A stretch of 64,000 nt of DNA from Rubripirellula lacrimiformis (GTDB lineage Bacteria > Planctomycetota > Planctomycetia > Pirellulales > Pirellulaceae): positions 3,968,001 through 4,032,000 of the forward strand of contig NZ_CP036525.1 in NCBI RefSeq assembly GCF_007741535.1, given 5' to 3'. The position numbers were made by a program, and so were the translations under genes. Below are positions 33,076-43,391 of this stretch, piece by piece; position 1 is the stretch's first letter; the number at the start of each line of letters is the position of its first letter. Under the pieces are notes generated by a model, which was not told where the DNA came from, ran no database searches, and was given only the letters and a program-made list of their open reading frames with translations.

Positions 33076-33538
33076 TCGGGGGGGCCTCGATCAAAAGCAG
33101 GTCATCCAGGGAATAGCAGCCAGGCCGATGGGCACACCAGCGGCGGCCCGGGCCATCAGGATCCGAGTCGTCTGGATTCGGACCTGCGGACGATTTTAGC
33201 AGCATGGGGGCGGCGGGGTGGAATATCGGCGGCCCGAACCGGTCGGATGCGATCAGGAACCGTTCTCCTGATCGGTCTTCCCATGCAAAAATCTTGCCGG
33301 TCGCCTGCCGGATCGGTGACTGGAGTTCACGTCGACATCTTCGGACGCTACGTTTCCTAAGTCGCCAAGCAAGTGTGTGAGTGAAATTTGGTGGAAGCCT
33401 TCGCGGGCAGCGCCCTGCGGATGGTCGCTCCAACGCAGCCCACGGGCGAAGTGGCTGAACGAGTTCGCCCTGGCCGTTCCCACTATGCTGCTTGCGTTGC
33501 ATCTTTGTTTTGACTCTGCCACCGGATCCTTGTCCATC
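33076..33538. other. Divergent intergenic region, 463 bases
   Basis: There is no convincing gene between the esterase-propeller and PrsW-type starts; the upstream extension of the PrsW frame to 33377 has no features. It holds the perfect inverted repeat at 33251-33273. Confidence 0.4.
33251..33273. promoter_or_regulatory. Perfect 8-bp inverted repeat, operator-like
   Basis: GATCAGGA (33251-33258) and TCCTGATC (33266-33273) flank a 7-base spacer. The site lies between two divergent promoters rather than after a gene, which favours an operator over a terminator. The cognate regulator is unknown. Confidence 0.4.
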
Positions 33539-35092
33539 ATGAACTGGAAGACCTTCCTTCGTCAGCAGACGACTCAGCCCGTTTTCCTTTGGCAGATGGT
33601 GGCCGTCGTGCTTTCCATCGGGGTCATCGGTGGGGTGATCACCAGTCGTCTGCCGCACCGATATTCACCGGATTCGAATTCGATTGGGGATGTGGTTGCC
33701 GCTGTTCGGCAGGCGACGTTGACATCCGGCGGAATCGACGACCTTCGCAATCAGAACGTACCGTACGAGCACTTGTTGATTGCGTTCGCATTTTCCGCAG
33801 ACGTTGATTGGATTGATCCTGAACAAGCAGCGTCCATGATCGGTGACGATGGCGATCGATCGACTATCGCTGTCGAGCTGATTCGAAGCGTCCAGGATGA
33901 AGTCCCTACAAAAACGTTGGTCCAAATGGCGGATCAGCGGGTCGCGTATTCTCGCCTGGCGATTGGGGCGTTCTACCTGAGTCAGCAGCGGTACGAGGCC
34001 GCGGCAAAAAATTTCGAAGCCGAGGTGGACGTGTCCGATTCACCCATCGCTCGCCAGTTCGCTGTGGATTGCTACAACGCCGCCAATGACGTCACGGCCA
34101 TTCGTCGGCTGGCGAGCGACCCGCAGTATCAGTCGCTGATCTCGCCGAGCGATCGACTTTTGATTGCCGAATCGGATCAGGACTGGGGCAAAATCTTCTG
34201 GATCATTCCGCTTTTGATGGCCGAGAGGATGGACAACGCCATGGCGGCCGGTTTGGCGGTCTTTGCGGCGGCGGGGTGGTTTGTGGTGCTGATGCAGATG
34301 GGCCAGGCCGATGCTCGCACCGGCGTTCGATGGTGGCTTTGTCTGGTCGGCGTTGCCCTTGGTTGTCTAAGCATCTGGCCCACGCATCTGTTGAACATCT
34401 GGCAAGAGATCAACTGGGATTTGCTGGAAGGCGACGATTGGTTCCAGAACGTCAAGTATTACGTGTTGGGCGTGGGACTGCGTGAAGAACTCGCCAAATT
34501 GTTGCTGCTGTTGCCATTGATGCCGTTCTTGGCGTCACGTCGAAACACCATCGAAGCACTTTTGGTTTCGGCGTCGGTTGGGCTGGGGTTTGCAATGGTC
34601 GAAAACATGGGCTATTTCAGCCGCAGCGGTGGCACCGATTCCATGGGACGATTTTTGACCGCCAACTTTGCTCACATTGCCATGACGGGCTTGATCGGGT
34701 TGGCCGTCGCGAGGGTGATCTGGAAACAACAGGACGTCAGTCATGCGTTGTTGGTTTTTCTATTGGTGATGCTAGCGCACGGTTTCTACGACGCAGCGAT
34801 CGCAGTTCCGGAACTAAGCGAATACAGCATCGGGGGTATGATCTTGTTTATCCTGTTGGCTTATGCGTTCTTTCACGAGGTTCGAATGGCCTATGTGCCA
34901 CGCAGCGAAACGATCAGCTTGACAGCGACCTTCCTGTTCGCAGTATCCGCCATGACCGCGACGACGTTCATGTATGTCAGTTGGCAGGTTGGTTTGATCG
35001 CTGCGGCCACTCTGTTGGCGACCGACATCGTTTCGCTGGCCCTGCTGGTGTACATGTACCTACGCGAAATGCCCAACTCTTTGATCCGATAG
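33539..35092 (+). CDS. PrsW-type intramembrane metalloprotease family protein
   Basis: 517 residues from ATG 33539. One N-terminal membrane anchor (FLWQMVAVVLSIGVIGGVI) is followed by a ~190-residue soluble helical region (TPR-like: FYLSQQRYEAAAKNFEAEVD), then about 8-9 membrane helices. The PrsW family pattern of two glutamates and histidines is visible: R315EELAK320, GFAMVE355N, NFAH379 and AH414GFYD418. PrsW in Bacillus cuts an anti-sigma factor at site 1. Here no anti-sigma gene is adjacent, so the substrate is unknown. The upstream extension of the frame to 33377 is rejected. The next gene starts 10 bases downstream and is probably cotranscribed. Other members of the same fold could be CAAX-type proteases. 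Confidence 0.8.
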   Translation: MNWKTFLRQQTTQPVFLWQMVAVVLSIGVIGGVITSRLPHRYSPDSNSIGDVVAAVRQATLTSGGIDDLRNQNVPYEHLLIAFAFSADVDWIDPEQAASMIGDDGDRSTIAVELIRSVQDEVPTKTLVQMADQRVAYSRLAIGAFYLSQQRYEAAAKNFEAEVDVSDSPIARQFAVDCYNAANDVTAIRRLASDPQYQSLISPSDRLLIAESDQDWGKIFWIIPLLMAERMDNAMAAGLAVFAAAGWFVVLMQMGQADARTGVRWWLCLVGVALGCLSIWPTHLLNIWQEINWDLLEGDDWFQNVKYYVLGVGLREELAKLLLLLPLMPFLASRRNTIEALLVSASVGLGFAMVENMGYFSRSGGTDSMGRFLTANFAHIAMTGLIGLAVARVIWKQQDVSHALLVFLLVMLAHGFYDAAIAVPELSEYSIGGMILFILLAYAFFHEVRMAYVPRSETISLTATFLFAVSAMTATTFMYVSWQVGLIAAATLLATDIVSLALLVYMYLREMPNSLIR

Positions 35093-35102
35093 GTTGCCCG
35101 AA

Positions 35103-35453
35103 ATGCAGATCCCCCAAGATGGAAACCTGTTTGCGGGTACGGACCAAGTCTTGCCCCAGGAACTGATCGAAGTCGTGGCTGGATCGGCGAACCAGTCCCT
35201 TCGCATCAAGCGGATTGTTTCGCATGGCCAAGCAACGCCACCGGGCCAGTGGTACGACCAGTCGCAGCATGAATGGGTTGCGGTGATCGCTGGCGAAGCG
35301 GACCTGCGTTTCGAGGATGAAGCGGTCGCGCGGACGATGCGAGCGGGGGACTATGTTTTCATCCACGCCCATCGTCGGCATCGAGTCGATCGTACCAGCG
35401 ATTCGTGTCCGACCATTTGGATCGCGGTCTTCTACGATGCGGATGCGTATTGA
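35103..35453 (+). CDS. Cupin-fold protein (116 aa)
   Basis: 116 residues with a single cupin barrel: PPGQWYDQSQHEWVAVIAGEADLRFE (first cupin motif with H-x-W and a Glu) and GDYVFIHAHRRHRVDRTS (second motif with several His). Metal binding is plausible. The start is ATG 35103, 10 bases after the PrsW-type stop; the TTG at 35094 is less likely. Proteins of this type often appear as small stand-alone cupins of unknown substrate. Its pairing with the PrsW-type gene is by proximity only. Confidence 0.75.
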   Translation: MQIPQDGNLFAGTDQVLPQELIEVVAGSANQSLRIKRIVSHGQATPPGQWYDQSQHEWVAVIAGEADLRFEDEAVARTMRAGDYVFIHAHRRHRVDRTSDSCPTIWIAVFYDADAY

Positions 35454-35535
35454 AACCGCGATGGACGTTGGTGTGCGTGCCTTGGAAGTCTGCGGACGCG
35501 AAGCCACAACACGACGAAGTGATCGGCGATGCAGT

Positions 35536-35575
35536 AAAAAAAAAGATCGGGCCACCGCGATGGGCGACCCGATCT
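35536..35575 (-). terminator. Rho-independent terminator for the large cytochrome gene
   Basis: On the minus strand, AGATCGGG pairs with CCCGATCT around a 16-base loop and is followed directly by a run of nine T (A-run 35536-35544 on the plus strand). It lies ~55 bases after the stop of the large dehydrogenase/cytochrome gene, as expected for its terminator. It may also end the cupin transcript from the other side. Confidence 0.85.
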
Positions 35576-35629
35576 GATTTGATTTCAGCCGAACGATTTC
35601 AGTACGGCTCGGATTTCTTGACTATCAAA

Positions 35630-38600
35630 CTACTTCGCTTCTGGACCAAACACGGCGGCTTGGTACAGGTGGAAGGTGCCTTCGCCATCCAGCCCGATCC
35701 GGATGTACTTGGCTGTCGTTCCGGCAGGGAAGTCGATGACCCATTCACCCATCATTTCGTCCGCGGACCAAACCTTGGTGAAGTCCTTGTTGTCGTCACT
35801 GACCCAGACGGTCAATCCTTCGGTGCGATAGTGGAACGCACTGTTGACGCGATTGCGGAGCCAAAGCTTCGAAATCGGCTGGCTCTTCTCTAGACGAATC
35901 GTAACAAATGGATTCTTGACATCGTGATCCGAGTGGAACACAAAATCCTGGGCGTCTCGCATGATTGGCGACAACAGCAAGTGCGTGTCGGTGTTGTAGG
36001 CATTGTTTTGGAAGCCATCACCTAGCTTCACCGCAGCACCACGCGAAATTTCGATCGCGTCGCCCTGTTTTCGAAGCGGCAATTCCTTTTGGTATTCAGC
36101 ACGAACCCAACCCTTGTCGTTGACGCGGTTGATGTCCTTCTGAGCCTTCAGGTATTCGATCAAGTCCAAGAACTCAACCGGCGCGATCGTCTTGACCAAG
36201 CCCTCGGGCATCGAACTTGCCTTCATGTCCTTGCGGATTTCGATTTCTTCTTTTTCCAACGTTTCTTCTTTGCCGTTGGCGATCCCCAGCGTGATGAATT
36301 CGTCATCTTCACGCAGGATGAAACCGGTGTGTGTGGTTCCGTCGTAGGTCAACAGCAGCACGGTTTCGTAACCTTTGGCGATTTCTTCGTTGGGCATCAC
36401 GATGGTTCGGATCAACTTTTCAGCGTCCATTCGTGAACCAACCGCACTGAGGTCGGGGCCGAATTTTTTGCCCAGTTCACCGACTTTGTGACATGCCGAG
36501 CAAACTTGTTTGAAGACGGCTTCACCGCGTTGACGATTGCCGCCCCGGATGCCCGCCAATTCGTGGATCGCTCGCGAACGAGCTTGGGGGGCGGCGTCCA
36601 CGTCGTCTGCGATCTCCAAAGGTGCAAACGCTGCTCCGCCGGGACCGCTCATCGCACGGAACCGTTTGAAGTAGCGTTGGGCCGATTCGCTGCTGGAGGC
36701 CAGGAAGTTTTCACCAGACTGCTGGGTTTTCCAAAGCGGTTCCAGTGCGTGCAGGGTGTGTTCCAGCGTGTAGCTGATCCAATAGTCCATGGGCATGTCG
36801 ACCACCGAAAGCGCGACTTCGAGGGCGTCGTCGGTTTCCAAGAAACTAGCAGCCCGGACAGCTTCCAATCGGACGCGAGGGTTTTCGTCTGCTGCGGCGC
36901 TTGCGATCAGCGATGCGGCCGATGGCATGCGAGTGATCTCGTTGGCGGCCGTATGCACTGCGGCACCACGAGCACGCCAATCGTCGCTGGCCATGATTCG
37001 CTGGACCAGTGCGGGATCGACTGCTTTGAAACTCTCCTGCATCCACATCGCTTCGCACAAACGATGGGGGGCGACATCGCCTTCGATCCAAGCATTGATC
37101 GCGGTCAGCACTTCGGCCTTGTCGCGAAGACGTAGTTCGCGTCGAACGCGGTAGCGGGTGCGTAGTTCAGGAACCAATAGTTGGTCCAACAGTTCTGGCA
37201 CCGCCAATGCTTCCATGTTGACGATTGGCAACAACGGTTTGTTCTGGTTGATCATTCGATAGACGCGACCGTGAGTGTGGTCACGATTCGGGTCACGCTG
37301 TGAGTACTGCATGTGACCGATCAACGCATTGCACCAATCGCCGAACCAGATTGCTCCGTCGGGACCAATCTTGGGGTCCACAGGTCGGAACGTCATGTCG
37401 GTGGACGACAACAGATCTTCGACTCGTTCGCCCGCCATGCCGGCGGTGCCCTCTTCGTCGCGAAGATTGAACCGGGGCATCCCGTGCATGTTGATCACAC
37501 AGGCGTAAATGAATTGGCCCTGCATCGAATCGGGTAGATGACGCGACAGCAGGAATTCATTGCCAACCGCGGGACGCATGCCTTCGTTATCGAAGACGGG
37601 TTGAAGCGTCTTTCGCGTGTCAACTTCTTTGCCCGATAGTGGGGCGGTCCAGTGCTGCTTGGCGTTGGTTCCGTCGCCGACAATCCCGTTGTTCCATTGA
37701 TCGAAAACCAAGCACCACGGATTGCCGTAGCCCGGAGTCACGAAGTGGCGGAAATCCATCGTTTGCGTGTCGTAGATGTAGGTGCCGCCACGGTTTCGGT
37801 TGCGGAAGGCGCCCCAGGGTGTTTCCAACGTTGTCGAAAGAGAGATCCCTTCCAACATGTGAAGCAAACCACTGTGCGAAAATTCCCAGGCACCGACCGT
37901 GTGGTGGGTATCGTCGGTGGCGATCCCATCGACCAATTGGATCACTTCGTCGGCTTGATCGTCACCATCGGTGTCCTTCAAGAACAGAATGCGTGGTTCG
38001 TCGACCACCAGAACACCACCGTCATAGAATTCGAAACCGGTGGGGCAGATCAATTTGTCATAGAACGTCGTGGACTTGTCGGCCCGTCCGTCACCATCGG
38101 TGTCTTCCAAAATCAGCAGTCGGTCATCGGGGCGTTTCGCGCCGGGTTGCCACTGTGGGTAGTTCGGCATGCAGGAAACCCACAAGCGACCTTTGGAATC
38201 GAACGCGATCTGATTGGGGTTGGCCAATTCGGGAAATTCGCGTTCCGACGCAAACAGTTCGACTTTGAAACCCTCGGGAACCTTCATCATTTCGATCGAC
38301 TCTTCGGGAGTCGGGTAGATCAGTTCTTCGGGCTCGCGCATTTGACGGAAGTTTTCGTCACGGGTGCCGAACATTGTTTCGGGGGTGAACACTTCGCCGG
38401 TGTTCGAATCGTCAGGAATTTCCGGAACCGGCTTCGCGGAGGCTAAGTCCCAGATGTACTGGTCTCGCACTTCATTCATCGCCCGGATTTTCCGGTATTC
38501 GGTGGGGAACGTTTCGGTGTCCCAGGTTCGGCGGCCGCCGTAGACGTACCAACCGTTCAGCATCCGGTAATCTTGTTGGTGCAACCAGGACTTGTCGTTG

Positions 38601-39385
38601 ACCCACTTTTGAACGTTTTCGTATTGTTCGGTGGTCCAGTTGGCTGGTTTGCCGCCCAGCAATTGGGCGTCGATCAGGTCGGCAATCATTTGATCGCCAG
38701 CTTCGTTCAGGTGCGCACCGTTGATGGTGAACTGGGCGCCCGGTTCTCTTTGGAACTCGGTCACCGTTTCGTCAAACAGGTTGACGAATCCGTGTCCGTC
38801 TTCGGCGGCTAGCTTGGCGATCGCATCGCTGTAGCGACGCAGGCTGGCGTTCCGTTGATCGGCGTCGGGATGGAATTCGTTGCCGGTCGATTCAAACGCG
38901 GTGGGGCTGACCAACACGAACTGAGTCGGTTTGTCGGCGGCGGCGTAAGTCGACGCCAATTCGGCGATCCATTTGCGATACTGTTCGACAAACGATGCGA
39001 CACTCGCGTCGTCATCGCCAGCAAACGATTCATTGAATCCGTAGAAGCAAAGAAACGTGTCGGCGCCGTAGACCTTCAACGGGTCATCGATCGTGGTGTA
39101 GCTGCTAGGTCGCTGACGAACACCGACTTCATCGGCAGGCCAACCGAAATTGCGAAACACCAGGTTGTCGCCTGCGGTTTGCAGGTGCAAACGCGTTTCG
39201 AAGTGGCCGAATAGATTCATTCGCTCGGCTGTGGCATTGCCGACTGCGGCGATGCGTCGGCCGGGTTCCAGCTTGACGGCGTTGGAGGCAGCTTTGCCAG
39301 CGTCGTCGGCGAAGGTTGGCGGCCCCGCAAAAAGAACGGCAAGAGCCAGGAACTGTAAGACCGGGAACGGGGGGCCAATCTTCAT
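35630..39385 (-). CDS. Secreted SGNH / PVC-type dehydrogenase / HEAT / cytochrome c fusion
   Basis: 1251 residues from ATG 39385, giving a signal peptide (LQFLALAVLFAGPPTFADD). Order: an SGNH-like domain (~30-250; degenerate, RIAAVGNATAERM, GAHLNEAGDQM), a soluble dehydrogenase propeller (~370-760; VPEGFKVELFASEREF, ILEDTDGDGRADKSTTFYD), HEAT-like repeats (~770-930), and a planctomycete-type cytochrome c with heme motif CSACH at ~960 in FKQVCSACHKVGELGKKFGPDLS. A C-terminal discoidin-like domain (~1100-1250) ends VWSADEMMGEWVIDFPAGTTAKYIRIGL. It fits a periplasmic or surface sugar oxidation enzyme that passes electrons to its own heme. It is divergent from the Gfo/Idh/MocA gene and ends at the terminator at 35575. 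The substrate is unknown. Confidence 0.85.
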   Translation of the reverse strand: MKIGPPFPVLQFLALAVLFAGPPTFADDAGKAASNAVKLEPGRRIAAVGNATAERMNLFGHFETRLHLQTAGDNLVFRNFGWPADEVGVRQRPSSYTTIDDPLKVYGADTFLCFYGFNESFAGDDDASVASFVEQYRKWIAELASTYAAADKPTQFVLVSPTAFESTGNEFHPDADQRNASLRRYSDAIAKLAAEDGHGFVNLFDETVTEFQREPGAQFTINGAHLNEAGDQMIADLIDAQLLGGKPANWTTEQYENVQKWVNDKSWLHQQDYRMLNGWYVYGGRRTWDTETFPTEYRKIRAMNEVRDQYIWDLASAKPVPEIPDDSNTGEVFTPETMFGTRDENFRQMREPEELIYPTPEESIEMMKVPEGFKVELFASEREFPELANPNQIAFDSKGRLWVSCMPNYPQWQPGAKRPDDRLLILEDTDGDGRADKSTTFYDKLICPTGFEFYDGGVLVVDEPRILFLKDTDGDDQADEVIQLVDGIATDDTHHTVGAWEFSHSGLLHMLEGISLSTTLETPWGAFRNRNRGGTYIYDTQTMDFRHFVTPGYGNPWCLVFDQWNNGIVGDGTNAKQHWTAPLSGKEVDTRKTLQPVFDNEGMRPAVGNEFLLSRHLPDSMQGQFIYACVINMHGMPRFNLRDEEGTAGMAGERVEDLLSSTDMTFRPVDPKIGPDGAIWFGDWCNALIGHMQYSQRDPNRDHTHGRVYRMINQNKPLLPIVNMEALAVPELLDQLLVPELRTRYRVRRELRLRDKAEVLTAINAWIEGDVAPHRLCEAMWMQESFKAVDPALVQRIMASDDWRARGAAVHTAANEITRMPSAASLIASAAADENPRVRLEAVRAASFLETDDALEVALSVVDMPMDYWISYTLEHTLHALEPLWKTQQSGENFLASSSESAQRYFKRFRAMSGPGGAAFAPLEIADDVDAAPQARSRAIHELAGIRGGNRQRGEAVFKQVCSACHKVGELGKKFGPDLSAVGSRMDAEKLIRTIVMPNEEIAKGYETVLLLTYDGTTHTGFILREDDEFITLGIANGKEETLEKEEIEIRKDMKASSMPEGLVKTIAPVEFLDLIEYLKAQKDINRVNDKGWVRAEYQKELPLRKQGDAIEISRGAAVKLGDGFQNNAYNTDTHLLLSPIMRDAQDFVFHSDHDVKNPFVTIRLEKSQPISKLWLRNRVNSAFHYRTEGLTVWVSDDNKDFTKVWSADEMMGEWVIDFPAGTTAKYIRIGLDGEGTFHLYQAAVFGPEAK

Positions 39386-39725
39386 GCGTGCGATCACTCG
39401 ATGGAATCGGGGGGGGGGGGTAAGGTTCTGGCGCACAGGCAGCGTTTACTGGGGCGAAAATCGCCAAAGGCCGCGGCGCGAGCAGGTGCATTGTACACCA
39501 GATTTCATTTTGGGCAGCTGCAACCAGCGGCGTTCAAACGGCCTGATCGTCGCAAGCCAGCCGTGTGGGGCTACCCAAAAGATACGCCTGGAAGCCAGGT
39601 TTGCCACCCCAATGGGGCCCTGGGATCCGTTATCCTCTTGGACTGTTGCTGTCAGGTTCCATCGATCGGGGCGCTTCAGACGGTTATCTATTCTTCCATT
39701 CTCGGATCTTCAGGACTCCATTCAC
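39386..39725. other. Divergent intergenic region with a 12-G tract
   Basis: About 340 bases between two divergent secreted-protein genes, with no gene in it; an in-frame upstream extension of the right-hand gene has no conserved features. It contains twelve consecutive G (39409-39420), 24 bases upstream of the left-hand start. No other motif was recognised. Confidence 0.6.
39409..39420. repeat. Homopolymer of 12 G in an upstream region
   Basis: Twelve consecutive G on the plus strand (C on the minus) lie 24 bases upstream of the minus-strand start at 39385. Tracts of this length can slip during replication and alter promoter spacing. Sequencing errors are common in such tracts. Confidence 0.8.
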
Positions 39726-41087
<1,362 letters not shown>

Positions 41088-41151
41088 GTCCCCGGCGGGA
41101 TCGTTCGATCGGGAACCAACGTCGTCTTCGCCGACGCCGTGGACGCCTCAG

Positions 41152-41168
41152 GACACCGTTTCGGTGTC
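41152..41168. terminator. Hairpin between convergent genes
   Basis: GACACCG and CGGTGTC pair around TTT, in the 180-base gap between the Gfo/Idh/MocA stop (41087) and the glycosyltransferase stop (41269). TTC follows the right arm. It is a plausible weak terminator for the Gfo/Idh/MocA gene. Confidence 0.45.
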
Positions 41169-41268
41169 TTCGCGGCGAGGTATGCGGGCGAACGCCGCTG
41201 GCCCCCGTGTTGATCTGGCCGTGACCGAATCGTTGATCCCGAAGGCCATCGGTCCGAACGTTGGCGGT

Positions 41269-42540
41269 TTAAGTTTCCGTTCTGCCGCGCCACGCGATTT
41301 GGCGGCCCATCAAGTGGTTGGCCAGTGCGATCCATTGCAGAGCGACAAACAGGGCGACGGCGGGACCGTGACAGACCACGCCCAACAACGGTTGTCGAAA
41401 CCGCTTTGCCGCAATCGCGCGTGGTGCGTGCCCCGCCGTGACGGCCATGACGGAAAGAGCGATTGCCCAACTATTCCTCTGTGCGATCGCGAACGCCAGC
41501 GTGATCCATGGCAGGACGCTGCCGCCCAACAGCAAGATCGAAAACACACCGATCAACCTTGGGTTTGCGATCCCTTCGATCGCGTTTTTCAGGACACCGC
41601 GGACGACTTCCGCCGCGTTGGTGTACATCCGACAGGTGGCGATGGATGTGCCGTCGACAACATCGGTGCTGAGTCCGGCAATCCGAAAGGCGCGTGGCAG
41701 TTTCAGGCCATCGTGACGTGACCCGCGGATGGATTGATGGGTGCCTGCCGCCATATAGTCGCTTTGCATCGTCAGGAAACACTGACCGCAACCCGATGCA
41801 TACGACGGATGTGTACTCTGACGCATTCGGGGCAAGGGCAGGAACCCCAACAGGATGTAGTGCATCAGCGGGATGATCCACTTTTCAAGCCATGTTCCGG
41901 TTTCCTGATGTGGAAAGGCGCTGAGCAATGCGACTTTGTTCCGGTCCTGATATTCGATCAATCGGGCCAGTCCATCGGTGGCCAGCCGAACGTCGGCGTC
42001 TAGGAACATCAATCTCTGGTAACTCGCAAACTGCGCTAGCTGGAAACACGCATGTTGTTTGCCGTTCCAACCATCGGGCAGCGGTTTCCCCGCAACCAAC
42101 CGGACGCGATGATCACGCCGGGCCATCGCGTCCACCACCGCAGCGGTGTCGTCCGTCGAATGATCGTCCAACACGATCACTTCGACGTTCACATTTTGGC
42201 TTTGAAGGATCGATTCAATACTTCGGGCAATCGATGCCTGTTCGTCTCGGGCTGGAACCAGCACCGAAACCGATGGTGGCTCTGTGTGGAAGGGGGCTGA
42301 TCGGGCGAGTGCATGGTCGCTCGCCGAGTGGGGAAGCGGTTTTTCGCCGGGGGAACTCGTCGAAAGATTCGCGACGCCGGATTCTAGTTCCGATGCAGCG
42401 TTATCGGCGGCATCCCGATGATCGCTAGCAGATCGATCGCCACCGCGATCCATGACGCAAAACAGCGGAAGGTTCGCGATGAACATCAAAGCCGGGATCA
42501 GTGAAAGGATGAATCCAACGATTGATAGAGTCAGAATCAT
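41269..42540 (-). CDS. Glycosyltransferase family 2, CrtQ-like
   Basis: 423 residues from ATG 42540, which overlaps the stop of the upstream acyltransferase in ATGA. An N-terminal membrane helix (ILTLSIVGFILSLIPALMFI) precedes the GT2 domain: VSVLVPARDEQASIARSI, VIVLDDHSTDDTAAVV and MFLDADVRLATDGLARLIEYQ, the DxD-like metal site. It ends with several membrane segments. The arrangement resembles the glycosyltransferases that decorate carotenoid acids (CrtQ) in C30 carotenoid pathways. The acyltransferase neighbour (as with CrtO) supports that reading, though any lipid-linked glycosylation is possible. No desaturase is nearby, so the pathway assignment is inference. Confidence 0.7.
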   Translation of the reverse strand: MILTLSIVGFILSLIPALMFIANLPLFCVMDRGGDRSASDHRDAADNAASELESGVANLSTSSPGEKPLPHSASDHALARSAPFHTEPPSVSVLVPARDEQASIARSIESILQSQNVNVEVIVLDDHSTDDTAAVVDAMARRDHRVRLVAGKPLPDGWNGKQHACFQLAQFASYQRLMFLDADVRLATDGLARLIEYQDRNKVALLSAFPHQETGTWLEKWIIPLMHYILLGFLPLPRMRQSTHPSYASGCGQCFLTMQSDYMAAGTHQSIRGSRHDGLKLPRAFRIAGLSTDVVDGTSIATCRMYTNAAEVVRGVLKNAIEGIANPRLIGVFSILLLGGSVLPWITLAFAIAQRNSWAIALSVMAVTAGHAPRAIAAKRFRQPLLGVVCHGPAVALFVALQWIALANHLMGRQIAWRGRTET

Positions 42541-43373
42541 TGGAATTGATCCCCGTGCTGAGGACGAAATTCTTTGCCCGTCATTTTGGATCGAACCCAG
42601 CGGAACCAATCGTAACTAGCCCCGGCGCCCGCACGTCCGATCAGCAGGTTGTCGAATGGGTCACTGCAGCGTGCGATCGCATCGGCGGCCAGATCGGTTT
42701 GCGCCGTGCGAAGTCGGTCGGACAGCATCGTATTCCACTGGGATTTTTCGAGGTTTGGAAAGTCGGCGATGTTGATGGGGACGCCCAAACGAGCCAAGCA
42801 AACCGGTAATCGGTCGTCCCAGAAAACGTACTCCAGCGCCAGCGGAAACACCCATCCAGAGTTTCGACGCGAACACAAATGGGCCAGCCCGGGCATCAGT
42901 GGTGCGTGGTGGTCACGAACGTCCGCGAAGCGTCCCTCGGGGGTCATCCAAATCGCGGTACCGGGACTTTCCAAGATCGCACGGCTTTGCTTCAGAAAGT
43001 CGGACGTTCCTGATACCGAGTTCATTTCAACGCCGTAGAACCCAAGCTTTGCAAAGACTTGATACTGTTGCAGTGCCGACGCATCGATGGGGGCATAGAA
43101 TTGACGTGTCGGAAACAGATTGCGATTCAAAAAATGCGCGACCAACGGATCCCACCATGACGGATGGTTTCCGTAGACCAGCAACGGTTCATCGTCGCGA
43201 AGCCCGGACTGGTCTAGCGTGTGGCGGTCGATTCCGACGGCATGAAAATGACGCCGAAGGAATGGCTTTAGGAATCGGTGGAATCCATCCTGGAACCACT
43301 TTTGAATTTTCGGGACGGCGCAGGCATTCGCGTTCGACTTTTCGTCAGCGTCGCGAGAACTTGGATCGGGCAT
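42537..43373 (-). CDS. PlsC-type acyltransferase
   Basis: 278 residues. The HX4D catalytic motif appears in LLVYGNHPSWWDPLVAHFL, and a second motif is IWMTPEGRFADV (the EGR/EGT block of the PlsC family). Between them lies FAKLGFYGVEMNS. Family members move an acyl group from acyl-CoA or acyl-ACP to a glycerol or sugar hydroxyl at the membrane. The stop overlaps the start of the glycosyltransferase by four bases, so the two are translationally coupled. A role in acylating a glycosylated carotenoid or glycolipid is inferred from that pairing. No long membrane helix is evident. Confidence 0.8.
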   Translation of the reverse strand: MPDPSSRDADEKSNANACAVPKIQKWFQDGFHRFLKPFLRRHFHAVGIDRHTLDQSGLRDDEPLLVYGNHPSWWDPLVAHFLNRNLFPTRQFYAPIDASALQQYQVFAKLGFYGVEMNSVSGTSDFLKQSRAILESPGTAIWMTPEGRFADVRDHHAPLMPGLAHLCSRRNSGWVFPLALEYVFWDDRLPVCLARLGVPINIADFPNLEKSQWNTMLSDRLRTAQTDLAADAIARCSDPFDNLLIGRAGAGASYDWFRWVRSKMTGKEFRPQHGDQFQ

Positions 43374-43391
43374 TTGATAGGTTTCCGCAGC

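Noticed and set aside
39150-39725. N-terminal extension of the Gfo/Idh/MocA gene
   Set aside because: Only the ATG at 39726 yields a Tat signal. The upstream part reads like non-coding sequence and overlaps the divergent gene and the G-tract.
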